DNA of 51,320 nt from Novacetimonas hansenii JCM 7643 (GTDB lineage: Bacteria; Pseudomonadota; Alphaproteobacteria; Acetobacterales; Acetobacteraceae): NCBI RefSeq assembly GCF_000964405.1, contig NZ_BANE01000004.1:1-51320 (forward strand). The letters run 5' to 3'. The notes under the pieces were generated by a model. The model did not search any database, had not been told where the DNA came from, and saw only the letters and a list, made by a program, of their open reading frames with translations. Shown here in pieces: positions 9,774 through 18,234 of the stretch. The position numbers and the translations under genes were made by a program. The number at the start of each line of letters is the position of its first letter. The first letter of the stretch is position 1.

Positions 9774-12700
9774 TGGCGCGCAGATACCTTGAGGCCCTGT
9801 TACAGGCACGTATGCTGGTTCTGGGGGGGCTGGGCCTGGTGCTGGCGGCAGGCATCATGGCGGTGTCAGGCCTGCCGGTGGAGGCCGTGCCCGACATTTC
9901 GCCAAAGCAGGTGCTTGTCTCGGTCGTGGCGCCCGGCCTTGCGACGGAGGAAGTGGAAAAACTCATCACCTTCCCCGTGGAGGCCAGCATGACCGGGATT
10001 CCCGGCATGACCGACCTGCGCTCAGTCTCCCGCGGGGGGGTATCGGTGGTGTATGTGCAGTTCGCAGATGAAACCGATATCAATCTTGACCGCACCCGTG
10101 TGAACGAGCGCATACAGCAGGCGCGTGCGAACATATCCGTACCAGGCATTAGCGTCAGCATGGGACCGCTGGCGACCGGCATGGGTGAGATCATGCAGTT
10201 CCAGATCCGTGGTCCGGGGCGTTCGCTTATGGAACTCAACCGCATCATGAACTGGACCGTGGTGCCGCAGATGCGTCTTGTTCCCGGTGTGGTGGATGTC
10301 AATGTCAATGGTGGGGCGGAAGAAACCTATCAGGTGACATTGGACCCTGCGCGGTTGATTGGCGGCAACCTGTCGCTGGGCGAGGTTTATCGCGCGGTGG
10401 ATGCCGCCAATGCGGCGTCCGGTGGTGGATGGATCACGCATCATGCCGAACAGCAGAGCGTGGTCGGACGTGGGCTGGTCGGCAGTCTTGCGGATTTCGG
10501 CAACATTGCCGTGCGAACCAACGCCGATGGTTCCGTCGTGCGGTTACGTGATCTCGGACGCATCACCACGGCCCCCCGTACCCGGCTGGGTGCTGTCACA
10601 CGCGATGGGCAGGGGGAGATTGTGATCGGTGTGGTGATGATGGAAAGCGGGGCCAGTTCCAATGCCACCCTGGCCGCGATAGGGCGCGCCCTGCCGGGTA
10701 TCAGGCAGGCGTTGCCCGCAGGTGTGACGCTGGACCCCTATTACACGCGCGCCACCCTTACGGGACAGACCATCGCCACTGTTCGCGACAATCTGCTGAT
10801 GGGGGCGGTACTGGTGGTGGGGGTGCTGGTGGTGGTGATCGGCAGTTGGCAGGCGGCACTGGTCATTGCCTCGGTCATTCCAGTGGCGCTTGTCTGCGCT
10901 ATGGCTGGCATGCGGCAGTTTGGCATCTCGGCCAACCTGCTCAGCCTTGGCGCCATTGATTTTGGCATGATCGTCGATGGTTCACTTGTTGTGATCGAAC
11001 ATGTCCTGTCGCGGCGCGAGGAGGAGCCGGAGGCGCAATTCGTCCCATTGGTGGTTTCGTCCGTGCAGCAGGTCATGCGCCCGGTCGGGTTCGCCATACT
11101 TGTCATCATCATGGTCTACTTGCCCATCCTGACATTGCAGGGGATTGAGGGACATATGTTCCGTCCCATGGCACAGACGGTCATCATGGCGCTGCTTGCA
11201 TCGTTGGCGTACTGCTTCGTCTGTATCCCCGTGCTGGCCGCCCTTGCGCTGGGGGGCGTGCGGCCTGTGGGCGATACACGGCTGATTGCGTGGCTCCGCC
11301 GGCCCTATACCCATATGGTGACATGGGGGGAGATGCATCCACGTATCCTGTTTGGCGGCACGATTGCGGTCCTGGTTATGTCAGCATTGCTGGCCACACG
11401 ATTGGGGGGGGAGTTCATACCCCAGCTTGACGAAGGTGCGCTGGCGGTTACGACGACGCGGCTTCCCTCGGCTTCGCTCGATACCGTGTTGGTGTCGGTC
11501 ACGAAGCAGGAGCAGATCCTGCGTCGGTTTCCCGAAGTCCGCTCCGTGGTCAGCAATACTGGCACATCGGCCATCCCGACCGATCCTATGGGCGTGAACG
11601 AAACCGATAGCTTCATCTTTCTCAACCCGCCTGCCACCTGGAAAACCGCCCGCACGCAGGCGGGGCTTGTGGCGGCGATGGACGATGCCCTGCGGCGTGA
11701 ACTGCCCGATGCGCTCTATTCATGGAGCCAGCCGGTCCAGATGCGTATGGATGATCTGCTGTCAGGCGTGCGTACCCAGATTGCTGTGTCGATCTTTGGC
11801 GATGATCTTGCCACGCTGGCTGATCTGGGTGATCGGGTGGTGGCCGCCATGTCGGGTGTAAAGGGGGCGGCGGACGTGGCGGCGGCGGGTGATGGCACCG
11901 TGCCGCTGATCGTGGCTGATATAGACCGTACACAGGCTGCCAGCCGGAATGTGGCGATACAGGACATCCTGGATACGGTGGAGGCGATCGGGGGACACAT
12001 TGGCGCAAGGCCGGTGATCGTCGATAACGCCATCATCAGCACACAGGTCCGCCTTGATCCCCATGCCGCCCGGTCTGCATCGGCGATTGGCGCGCTGCAG
12101 GTCCGGCGGATGGACGGGCAGGGGAATGTGCTGCTCTCCCAGGTGGCGCATGTGCATGAAGTCGATGGACCGCCGCGCATAAGTCGCGACCGGGTGCGCC
12201 GGCGGATGGTGGTGCAGGCCAACGTGCGTGGGCGGGATCTTGCCTCCTACGTGGCTGAAGCACAGGCCCGCGTGGCACGGGATGTGAAGTTGCCCGCAGG
12301 CTATACGATGCAGTGGGATGGGCAGTTCCGTAACCTGCAATCGGCGGTACTGCGGTTGGAAATCGTGTTGCCGATTGCACTGTGCCTGATTTTTGCACTG
12401 CTGGTGGTGGCCTTTGGTGCAGTACGGCCCGCATTGCTGGTGTTTGTCAACCTGCCGGTGGCGGCAACCGGCGGTATTGTGGCACTGACATTGCGCGGCC
12501 TGCCGTTCAGCATTTCGGCCGGGATTGGTTTTATTGCGCTGTTTGGTGTGGCCATCCTTAACGGTGTGGTGCTGGTCAGTGAGATCGCGGCCCTGCGGGG
12601 GCAGGGGATGGCTGTGGTACAGGCGGCGTTCGCGGCTGCGGAATCCCGTTTCCGTCCCGTCATGGCGACGGCGCTGGTGGCAAGCCTTGGCTTTTTTCCC

Positions 12701-12847
12701 ATGGCGTTTTCCGAAAGCGCAGGGGCTGAGGTCGAGCGTCCATTGGCCAGTGTGGTTATTGGTGGGCTGGTGACATCTACGGTGCTTACGCTTCTGGTGT
12801 TGCCATCGCTCTATGCACGGGTCATGCGGGAAAAGGTTCAGGGTTGA
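9773..12847 (+). CDS. czcA: Heavy-metal RND efflux permease (CzcA/HME family)
   Basis: Inner-membrane proton-driven pump of 1024 residues, full length for the heavy-metal efflux RND family. The N-terminal helix is followed by VEAVPDISPKQVLVSVVAPG, a family signature. The fourth helix carries the proton-relay motif GAIDFGMIVDGSLVVIEH, with the two Asp and one Glu typical of the Co/Zn/Cd/Ni subgroup rather than the copper/silver CusA type. The second half repeats the topology, with large periplasmic loops and the final helices near 990-1015. It lies inside a translationally coupled cluster with its adaptor and regulators. The exact metal cannot be deduced from sequence. Confidence 0.93.
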   Translation: MARRYLEALLQARMLVLGGLGLVLAAGIMAVSGLPVEAVPDISPKQVLVSVVAPGLATEEVEKLITFPVEASMTGIPGMTDLRSVSRGGVSVVYVQFADETDINLDRTRVNERIQQARANISVPGISVSMGPLATGMGEIMQFQIRGPGRSLMELNRIMNWTVVPQMRLVPGVVDVNVNGGAEETYQVTLDPARLIGGNLSLGEVYRAVDAANAASGGGWITHHAEQQSVVGRGLVGSLADFGNIAVRTNADGSVVRLRDLGRITTAPRTRLGAVTRDGQGEIVIGVVMMESGASSNATLAAIGRALPGIRQALPAGVTLDPYYTRATLTGQTIATVRDNLLMGAVLVVGVLVVVIGSWQAALVIASVIPVALVCAMAGMRQFGISANLLSLGAIDFGMIVDGSLVVIEHVLSRREEEPEAQFVPLVVSSVQQVMRPVGFAILVIIMVYLPILTLQGIEGHMFRPMAQTVIMALLASLAYCFVCIPVLAALALGGVRPVGDTRLIAWLRRPYTHMVTWGEMHPRILFGGTIAVLVMSALLATRLGGEFIPQLDEGALAVTTTRLPSASLDTVLVSVTKQEQILRRFPEVRSVVSNTGTSAIPTDPMGVNETDSFIFLNPPATWKTARTQAGLVAAMDDALRRELPDALYSWSQPVQMRMDDLLSGVRTQIAVSIFGDDLATLADLGDRVVAAMSGVKGAADVAAAGDGTVPLIVADIDRTQAASRNVAIQDILDTVEAIGGHIGARPVIVDNAIISTQVRLDPHAARSASAIGALQVRRMDGQGNVLLSQVAHVHEVDGPPRISRDRVRRRMVVQANVRGRDLASYVAEAQARVARDVKLPAGYTMQWDGQFRNLQSAVLRLEIVLPIALCLIFALLVVAFGAVRPALLVFVNLPVAATGGIVALTLRGLPFSISAGIGFIALFGVAILNGVVLVSEIAALRGQGMAVVQAAFAAAESRFRPVMATALVASLGFFPMAFSESAGAEVERPLASVVIGGLVTSTVLTLLVLPSLYARVMREKVQG

Positions 12848-13518
12848 TGCGTATTCTTATCGTCGAAGATGAACATGATCTTGGGGCGGCGGTGCAGGAG
12901 CGCGTGCGGCTTGATGGGCATGCGGTTGACTGGTTCATGACATTGGAGGACGCACGCGCGGCGATTGCGACCGTAGATTATGATTTCATGCTGCTTGACC
13001 TTGGCCTGCCGGATGGAAACGGGCGTGACCTGCTGCGTGACATCCGCAGGACGTCATCCGATATCGCCATCCTGATCACCACTGCGGAAGACCAGATCAG
13101 TGACCGCATTGCCGGCCTGTCCGAAGGCGCAGATGATTATATCGTCAAACCCTATGACCTCAATGAACTTGTGGCCCGCATTGCGGCCGTGGCGCGGCGT
13201 TATGCCGCCCCGCGTCAACGGGGGCATTGCCGTATTGGCGAGATTGCAATTGATCGGGAAAGCCGTTCTGTATCGCGCGATGGGCGGGTGCTGGATCTGA
13301 CCGCACGTGAGTGGGCGATCATGGAACTGCTATCGCGCAATCCTGGCCGGATCTATTCACGCCAACAGATTGATACGGTCCTGTATGCACTGGATCAGGA
13401 CGTGGAGAGCAACACGGTCGAAGTGTTCATAAGCCGCCTTCGTCGCAAAGTGGGCAATACGACCATTCGTACGATACGTGGTCGGGGGTACTGCCTGGGT
13501 GAAAAGGGCAACCAATGA
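12844..13518 (+). CDS. OmpR-family response regulator of the metal-efflux operon
   Basis: Response regulator of 224 residues. The receiver domain has the acidic pair in IVEDEHD, phosphoacceptor Asp51 in FMLLDLGLPDGNG, Thr79 in LITTAED and Lys101 in IVKPYD. The winged-helix domain ends in IRTIRGRGYCL. The start overlaps the pump gene stop by 4 bp and the stop overlaps the kinase start by 4 bp, so pump and regulator are translated together. It resembles the QseB/PmrA type. By position it most likely controls the efflux operon in response to metal. Confidence 0.92.
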   Translation: MMRILIVEDEHDLGAAVQERVRLDGHAVDWFMTLEDARAAIATVDYDFMLLDLGLPDGNGRDLLRDIRRTSSDIAILITTAEDQISDRIAGLSEGADDYIVKPYDLNELVARIAAVARRYAAPRQRGHCRIGEIAIDRESRSVSRDGRVLDLTAREWAIMELLSRNPGRIYSRQQIDTVLYALDQDVESNTVEVFISRLRRKVGNTTIRTIRGRGYCLGEKGNQ

Positions 13519-14870
13519 AACGTTGGAGCCTGTCGACACGAATCGTCAGCGGCGTACTGCTGGTCGTCATACTGGGTCTGCTGTTGCTGAGTGCCGCTGT
13601 AGGCGGGTTCACCCGCTATGAGGTGACTGAACGGCTGGACAACTCGCTTCAGGAGGTTGCCGAACGTCTTCAGGCGGCTGTGGCCACTCGGTCGCATGAT
13701 TTGAGTAATGGTTCTTCCATCGCCTGGCTGCCGGAAGTTGGCCCGCGTACGTTGGCCTATCAGGTGATGGATGGATCCGGTCACGTCGTACTGCGTTCGC
13801 AAAATGCGCCGCAGGACCCCTTTGTCAGAGGAGGGCAAACCGGCTTTGCGAATGTGCCGCATTTCCGCGTTTACATGGCAGCTCCCATTACTGGGCAATA
13901 TCGTGTCATCGTGGGGGAGCCAATGTTTCATCGGCGGGAAGCCATGCGGCGGGCGATGCTGATTTCCATTGTCCCGATGGTGGTTTTCCTGCCCGTTATC
14001 TGGTGGCTGGTACGCCTGATCGTGCGTCGCGCCATGCGCCCGCTGGACCGGTTGCATGACGAAATGCGTGCACGCGGCAGTGGCAATCTGCAACCTATTC
14101 CACCGCTTGATCTGCCTATCGAACTGATTTCCATACAAAGTGCGGTTAATACATTGCTGGCACGGCTGGAAACGGCCCTGTCTACCGAACGGGCTTTTGC
14201 CGCAAGTGCCGCGCATGAACTGCGCAATCCGCTTGCCGCTCTTCTGGCACAGGTGCAGATGATGGGACGGGTCCTGCCCGCTGGGTCTGAAGCAGGTAAA
14301 AGGGTGGATATCATTGTTGACCGTACCCGCCATCTGGGACGGACAGTAGAAAAATTACTCCAGTTTTCGCGTGCTTCTGCCGGTGTTGCTTTTCGGCGTG
14401 ACCGTTTTGACCTGTTGTCGGTGCTGCATGTACTGGTGGACGATCTGGAACATAACCTGTCCGATGGCCGGAGGCTTGTCCTGACGACAAATGGCATTGG
14501 CCATGTGTTCGTTCGCGGGGATATGGACGCAACAGGCATCCTGATACGCAACCTGCTTGAAAACGCATTACTGCATGGCAATCCCGCTGCACCCGTGGTG
14601 GTCGTGGTTGGTCCTGATGGTAGTATTGATATCGCCAATGACTGTACCGCTCTTGCGCCGGATACCCTGGCACGACTGACAAGCCCGTTCGTGCGGGGCA
14701 GTACCGTGGCCCATGGCAGCGGGCTTGGCCTGGCCATTGCCAGCAATATCGCCGGGCAGATGGATGCCAGCCTGCTATTGTTCTCGCCCCTTGCCGGTTC
14801 AGCACGGGGGCTTCGGGTTTCCTTACGTTTTCCCAATGCAGAGGTCATGACCATTCCTGATGATATGTGA
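13515..14870 (+). CDS. Sensor histidine kinase of the metal-efflux operon
   Basis: Membrane histidine kinase of 451 residues, with membrane helices at about 9-31 and 146-168 around a short periplasmic sensor region. The H-box has His234 in ASAAHELRNPLAALLAQ, and the N-box is in IRNLLENALLHG. The G1 box is degenerate: it reads IANDCTALAPD, with Cys where Gly is usual, while the G2 box GSGLGLAIA is intact. Similar relaxed G1 boxes occur in QseC-like kinases, so activity is still likely. It is coupled to the response regulator by a 4-bp overlap and probably senses periplasmic metal or its consequences. Confidence 0.9.
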   Translation: MKRWSLSTRIVSGVLLVVILGLLLLSAAVGGFTRYEVTERLDNSLQEVAERLQAAVATRSHDLSNGSSIAWLPEVGPRTLAYQVMDGSGHVVLRSQNAPQDPFVRGGQTGFANVPHFRVYMAAPITGQYRVIVGEPMFHRREAMRRAMLISIVPMVVFLPVIWWLVRLIVRRAMRPLDRLHDEMRARGSGNLQPIPPLDLPIELISIQSAVNTLLARLETALSTERAFAASAAHELRNPLAALLAQVQMMGRVLPAGSEAGKRVDIIVDRTRHLGRTVEKLLQFSRASAGVAFRRDRFDLLSVLHVLVDDLEHNLSDGRRLVLTTNGIGHVFVRGDMDATGILIRNLLENALLHGNPAAPVVVVVGPDGSIDIANDCTALAPDTLARLTSPFVRGSTVAHGSGLGLAIASNIAGQMDASLLLFSPLAGSARGLRVSLRFPNAEVMTIPDDM

Positions 14871-14919
14871 AGGGATCGCGTTCAGGTTCGCGTCATGTTT
14901 GCAAGATAAGGTTGTCGGG

Positions 14920-15489
14920 ATGAACCAGAAAACCCCATTTGCTGTCGTGCGGTATGATAAACTGACCATCCTGTTTCATTGGGTCTGTGCTTTTATTGTC
15001 ATATTGCAGTTCGTGAGTGCCAATATATGGGGTCTTTTCCGTAATCCGCCGCATCATCATCTGGTCGTACTCCACCTGACAGCAGGCATGGTGCTGAGTG
15101 TCCTATTTCCTATACGTATGATCTGGCGCATGGGATGGGGGCGTCATATCCGCGCCGCTGACCGCTGGTTGGACTGTATAATGGCGCGTGGCGTGGAATA
15201 CAGTCTGTACGGGCTGGTGATACTGGAAATTGCCCTGGGGTATTTGTGGCGATGGGGAAACGGACAGCCCATGAGCTTCCTGACCCTGCAGATAAGGCCA
15301 CCATTCGAAAAATTTTCAGCTTCAACGATTTATCTGCTGCACCGTCTGCATCAGTGCAATGGTTGGCTGATCACGGCGTTGGCGATGGGGCACGCACTGG
15401 CTGCGTGTTTTCATTACTTCATTCTTCGGGACCATGTCCTTCAAAGAATGCTGATGACAGAGGATAGATTAGATGAATATGGAAAATAA
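14920..15489 (+). CDS. Cytochrome b561 family membrane protein
   Basis: A di-heme b-type membrane electron carrier of 189 residues. ATG 14920 is preferred because it gives the typical start with RYDKLTILFHW; the open frame extends 20 codons further upstream. Four hydrophobic helices carry His residues suited to heme binding: LFHWVC in helix 1, VVLHLTAG in helix 2, and LHRLHQ plus GHALAACFHY near helices 3 and 4. It starts 49 bp after the metal sensor kinase gene and overlaps the next gene by 17 bp, so it belongs to the same transcription unit. A link between respiratory electrons and metal handling is inferred from this position. Confidence 0.85.
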   Translation: MNQKTPFAVVRYDKLTILFHWVCAFIVILQFVSANIWGLFRNPPHHHLVVLHLTAGMVLSVLFPIRMIWRMGWGRHIRAADRWLDCIMARGVEYSLYGLVILEIALGYLWRWGNGQPMSFLTLQIRPPFEKFSASTIYLLHRLHQCNGWLITALAMGHALAACFHYFILRDHVLQRMLMTEDRLDEYGK

Positions 15490-16186
15490 TACTGCGCGTC
15501 GTCCCCAGGAAATCCACGCGACATCGCGGCTGGGCTGGTTGCGGGCTGCTGTTCTGGGGGCAAATGATGGTATCTTGTCAACATCAAGCCTGATTATTGG
15601 CGTTGCCAGTGCGCATGCAACACAGGCCAGCATTCTGTTGGCAGGAATTTCCAGTCTGGTTGCAGGGGCCATGTCAATGGCCGCAGGGGAATATGTCTCT
15701 GTCAGTTCGCAGGCAGATACAGAGAAAGCCGACCTTGCACGTGAAAAAAACGAACTTGGTACCAGTTGGGATGCCGAGGTTGGTGAATTGGCCAGTATAT
15801 ATAGACAACGCGGCTTGGACGACCTTCTGGCGCGCAAGGTTGCTCTTCAACTGATGAAACATGATGCGTTGGGTGCTCATGCCCGCGATGAACTTGGAAT
15901 TTCCGAGGCAACGGCAGCGCGTCCGGTACAGGCGGCTTTCGCATCGGCTGGTGCATTCTCATCTGGTGCCATATTGCCTGTGTTGGCAGCCCTGCTGTCA
16001 CCGGCTGCAGTAGTATCATGGACAGTTTCTGCCGTATCGCTGACGGGCTTAGCCGTGTTGGGATTTGTGGGAGCCCGCGCAGGTGGCGCCGAACCCTGGC
16101 GTCCGGCAATGCGGGTTATTTTTTGGGGTATCATCGCCATGGTAGTGACGGCTGGTATCGGTCAGATATTTGGGGTTCAGGGATAG
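15473..16186 (+). CDS. VIT1/CCC1-family metal transporter
   Basis: Membrane protein of 237 residues in the VIT/CCC1 family, known for Fe(II) and Mn(II) transport. The first helix segment shows RAAVLGANDGILSTSSLIIG, and the second SSLVAGAMSMAAGEYVSVSS, both hallmark motifs. Three further hydrophobic helices follow at about 150-235. The middle part (about 85-150), rich in Glu, Lys and Arg, corresponds to the cytoplasmic metal-binding helices. GAGGA lies 8 bases upstream of ATG 15473. The 17-bp overlap with the b561 gene ties it to the efflux operon. Direction of transport is not evident. Confidence 0.9.
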   Translation: MNMENNTARRPQEIHATSRLGWLRAAVLGANDGILSTSSLIIGVASAHATQASILLAGISSLVAGAMSMAAGEYVSVSSQADTEKADLAREKNELGTSWDAEVGELASIYRQRGLDDLLARKVALQLMKHDALGAHARDELGISEATAARPVQAAFASAGAFSSGAILPVLAALLSPAAVVSWTVSAVSLTGLAVLGFVGARAGGAEPWRPAMRVIFWGIIAMVVTAGIGQIFGVQG

Positions 16187-16394
16187 ATATTATAAAAAAT
16201 ATATTAAATTAATATATGATATGTAAATTCATGTTTGTTTCGATATTTATATTCAGGTCAATTACCTGCGTGCTGTGTATTTTATTCGTTGTTCGAGTTT
16301 ATTTTTTGAATAAAAAACGTTGATATTTCGATGAATTTCCATTGGAAGGCAGTGTTTAATGCTGCCACAGTACACACATCAATGCAGCATAATT

Positions 16395-16510
16395 TCCGAT
16401 AACAAAATATTCATTCATGATACTTTGGCCAAGATTGATATGGCACGAATGTATGGTCGTGGCCTGTGCAGTCAGTCGTTAGCTGAGAGGCTGCCTGCAG
16501 GTTCAACCCT
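16395..16510 (+). pseudogene. IS630-type transposase fragment
   Basis: The plus-strand translation around IFIHDTLAKIDMARMYGRG resembles the catalytic segment of IS630-family transposases, which usually read like FIDETWAKTNMARTYGRAPRG, followed by a ProHisGly-type element (here RLPAGSTLRW). The catalytic Asp-Glu pair has decayed to HisAsp and no flanking transposase sequence is legible. I recognised this by motif memory, not by alignment. Confidence 0.5.
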
Positions 16511-16670
16511 GCGGTGGTTATCTGTGTTGCCAGACCGACAACATAGGGAAGATAGGTCTTTCGGCGTCAGAAGGTTAACCTGTTAACTGTCCTTCGAAAA
16601 ATTTGGAGTTGGGGGTTGCTGGGTATTATGATTTTTAGAGAATTTTTGAAAAGTTATTCTTAATAACCTC

Positions 16671-16795
16671 CTGGAATTATAAAAATTTTGGCGAATATTT
16701 TTCTAAAAATATTCAGAATATTCCACCTTTTTGAAAAAAGTCGACATCTAAAAACTTTTCTTTTTTCATAAATAATTTGTTTTTAAACAGTCTTT
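16671..16795 (+). repeat. Dispersed intergenic repeat, copy 1
   Basis: About 125 bp of AT-rich sequence that reappears in reverse orientation at 40820-40950. Shared blocks in the same order include GGAATTATAAA, GAATATTTTTCTAA, a CCAC-TTTTTTGA segment, AAAAACTTTTCTT and TTTGTTTT-AACAGTCT. Identity is roughly two thirds by eye. It lies among transposase remnants. Similar AT-rich repeats are, to my recollection, common between genes in this bacterial group, but I could not count copies outside the window. Confidence 0.6.
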
Positions 16796-16825
16796 TATGA
16801 TGTTTAAAGGTGTTCCAAGATTGAT

Positions 16826-16975
16826 ATGGATCGCTTCATACTGACAGATGCCCAATGAGCGAAAATAAAACTGCTGTGCTTTGGCAAGACGATGGATCGT
16901 GGCCGTAGCGAGAAGATTGACAGATTTTTTGCTGCCATGGGCCATCTCGTGGGTGCTCTCATCAGTCTACGATAA
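16826..16975 (+). pseudogene. IS5-type transposase N-terminal remnant with internal stop
   Basis: Plus-strand translation reads MDRFILTDAQ, then a TGA stop where Trp is usual, then AKIKLLCFGKTMDRGRSE. This matches the N-terminal pattern of IS5-family transposases (MDRF-LTDAQWAKIEP-C-GK-D-GRSG). The sequence then degenerates with no C-terminal part adjacent. It is a dead insertion sequence fragment. Confidence 0.7.
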
Positions 16976-17070
16976 TTTTCAAAAAGCTTTTTAAATACCC
17001 CTTAAAAACTGAATTTTCTCTAGTTGAAAGGCGGTTCCCACGACAATTCATGAATAATATTTATGCTTTA

Positions 17071-17095
17071 ATGAAATAAAATCATTTTTATTCAT
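17071..17095. promoter_or_regulatory. Imperfect inverted repeat upstream of mesX
   Basis: ATGAAATAAAA, a TCA spacer and TTTTTATTCAT form an imperfect inverted repeat about 130 bp before the mesX start. A second small palindrome, TTCATGAA, lies at 17047-17054. LysR-type regulators such as MetR bind interrupted dyads with TGAA/TTCA ends, so this is a candidate operator for the MetR-like gene at 20049. The exact MetR consensus spacing is not present. Confidence 0.3.
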
Positions 17096-17223
17096 GGTGT
17101 AATTAAGGCATATAGCATGAACCAATCTTAATCGCATTTATAGTGAAGGTTACCATCATGCAGAATTAGGAATTTTTAATATAGTATAAAAATATTATTT
17201 TTCTCTGAAGTGGGAGTGTAATA

Positions 17224-18183
17224 ATGAAAAATAATTATAAGTTCAGTATTGATCGAATTTGTTTTGATGAAAACTATCAACCATCCGATAGAACGCGCCT
17301 TACAACCAATTTCGCAAACCTGGCGAGAGGGGAGTGCCGTCAGGAAAACCTGCGTAATGTTCTGTTGATGATAAATAATCGTTTCAATGATCTGGCACAT
17401 TGGGATAACCCAGATAGGGATCGCTATTCAGTTGAACTCGAAATAGTCTCTGTCAGTATGGATATAAATTCTCCTGATAAGGAAATTAGTTTCCCGTTGA
17501 TTGAAGTTCTAAATACAACAATCATCGATAAAAAGGAAAGCAAGCGAATAGACGGTCTGGTAGGGAATAGTTTTTCTTCGTATGTGCGAGATTATGATTT
17601 TAGTGTTTTTCTGCCAAAATATAATAAAGATAAAGCAAAGTTTAGTGTCCCAAATAATTACGGAGATTTACACGGGAATATTTTTAAAAATTTTATTAAT
17701 TCAAATTTATATAAGGAAAATTTTAAAAAACTTCCTGTCATATGCCTTAGTGTCTCAACCAATAGAACGTATCATAGAACAGGAAATCATCATCCTATCC
17801 TGGGTTTTGAATATCAGCAGCATGAATTTTCTCTGACTGATCAATATTTCGGAAAAATGGGTATGGAGGTTCGATATTTTATGCCACGTAACAGTATGGC
17901 CCCGTTGGCATTCTATTTTTGTGGGGATTTGCTGTCTGATTACTCTGGGCTTGAGCTGATTGCTACTATCAGTACGATGGAGTCCTTTCAGAAGGTTTAT
18001 CGTCCTGAAATTTATAATGCCAATTCTGCAGCATCCGATTGCTATCAGCCAAGTTTGAAGAACCAGGATTATTCTATCACCAGAATTATTTATGACCGTG
18101 AGGAGCGCAGCCAATTGGCAACGGCACAGGGGATATATACTGAAGAGCATTTCATAAAACCGTACCAAGATTTTCTTGCATAA
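17224..18183 (+). CDS. mesX: MesX, DUF1852 protein, partner of methionine synthase MesD
   Basis: Cytosolic protein of 319 residues matching DUF1852. The family start is recognisable in DENYQPSDRTRLTTNFANLA followed by RGECRQENLRN and the WDNPDRDRYSVELEIVSV segment. The C-terminal part KMGMEVRYFMPRNSMAPLAF is also conserved. DUF1852 proteins have been named MesX, a putative oxygenase needed together with the core-MetE protein MesD for oxygen-dependent, folate-independent methionine synthesis. The gene is 51 bp upstream of mesD on the same strand. GGGAG lies 7 bases before ATG. Codons are more AT-rich than in neighbouring operons, hinting at a different history. Confidence 0.85.
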   Translation: MKNNYKFSIDRICFDENYQPSDRTRLTTNFANLARGECRQENLRNVLLMINNRFNDLAHWDNPDRDRYSVELEIVSVSMDINSPDKEISFPLIEVLNTTIIDKKESKRIDGLVGNSFSSYVRDYDFSVFLPKYNKDKAKFSVPNNYGDLHGNIFKNFINSNLYKENFKKLPVICLSVSTNRTYHRTGNHHPILGFEYQQHEFSLTDQYFGKMGMEVRYFMPRNSMAPLAFYFCGDLLSDYSGLELIATISTMESFQKVYRPEIYNANSAASDCYQPSLKNQDYSITRIIYDREERSQLATAQGIYTEEHFIKPYQDFLA

Positions 18184-18234
18184 GGCTCTATCAGCGACAT
18201 TTCCGGATCAATCAGAAATACAAGGTTATTCTTT

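Noticed and set aside
16440-16560. Possible TPP riboswitch, from GCTGAGAGG and CATAGGGAAG elements
   Set aside because: The core between the two elements does not fit the conserved TPP fold, no thiamine gene follows, and the same bases read as part of an IS630-type transposase fragment.
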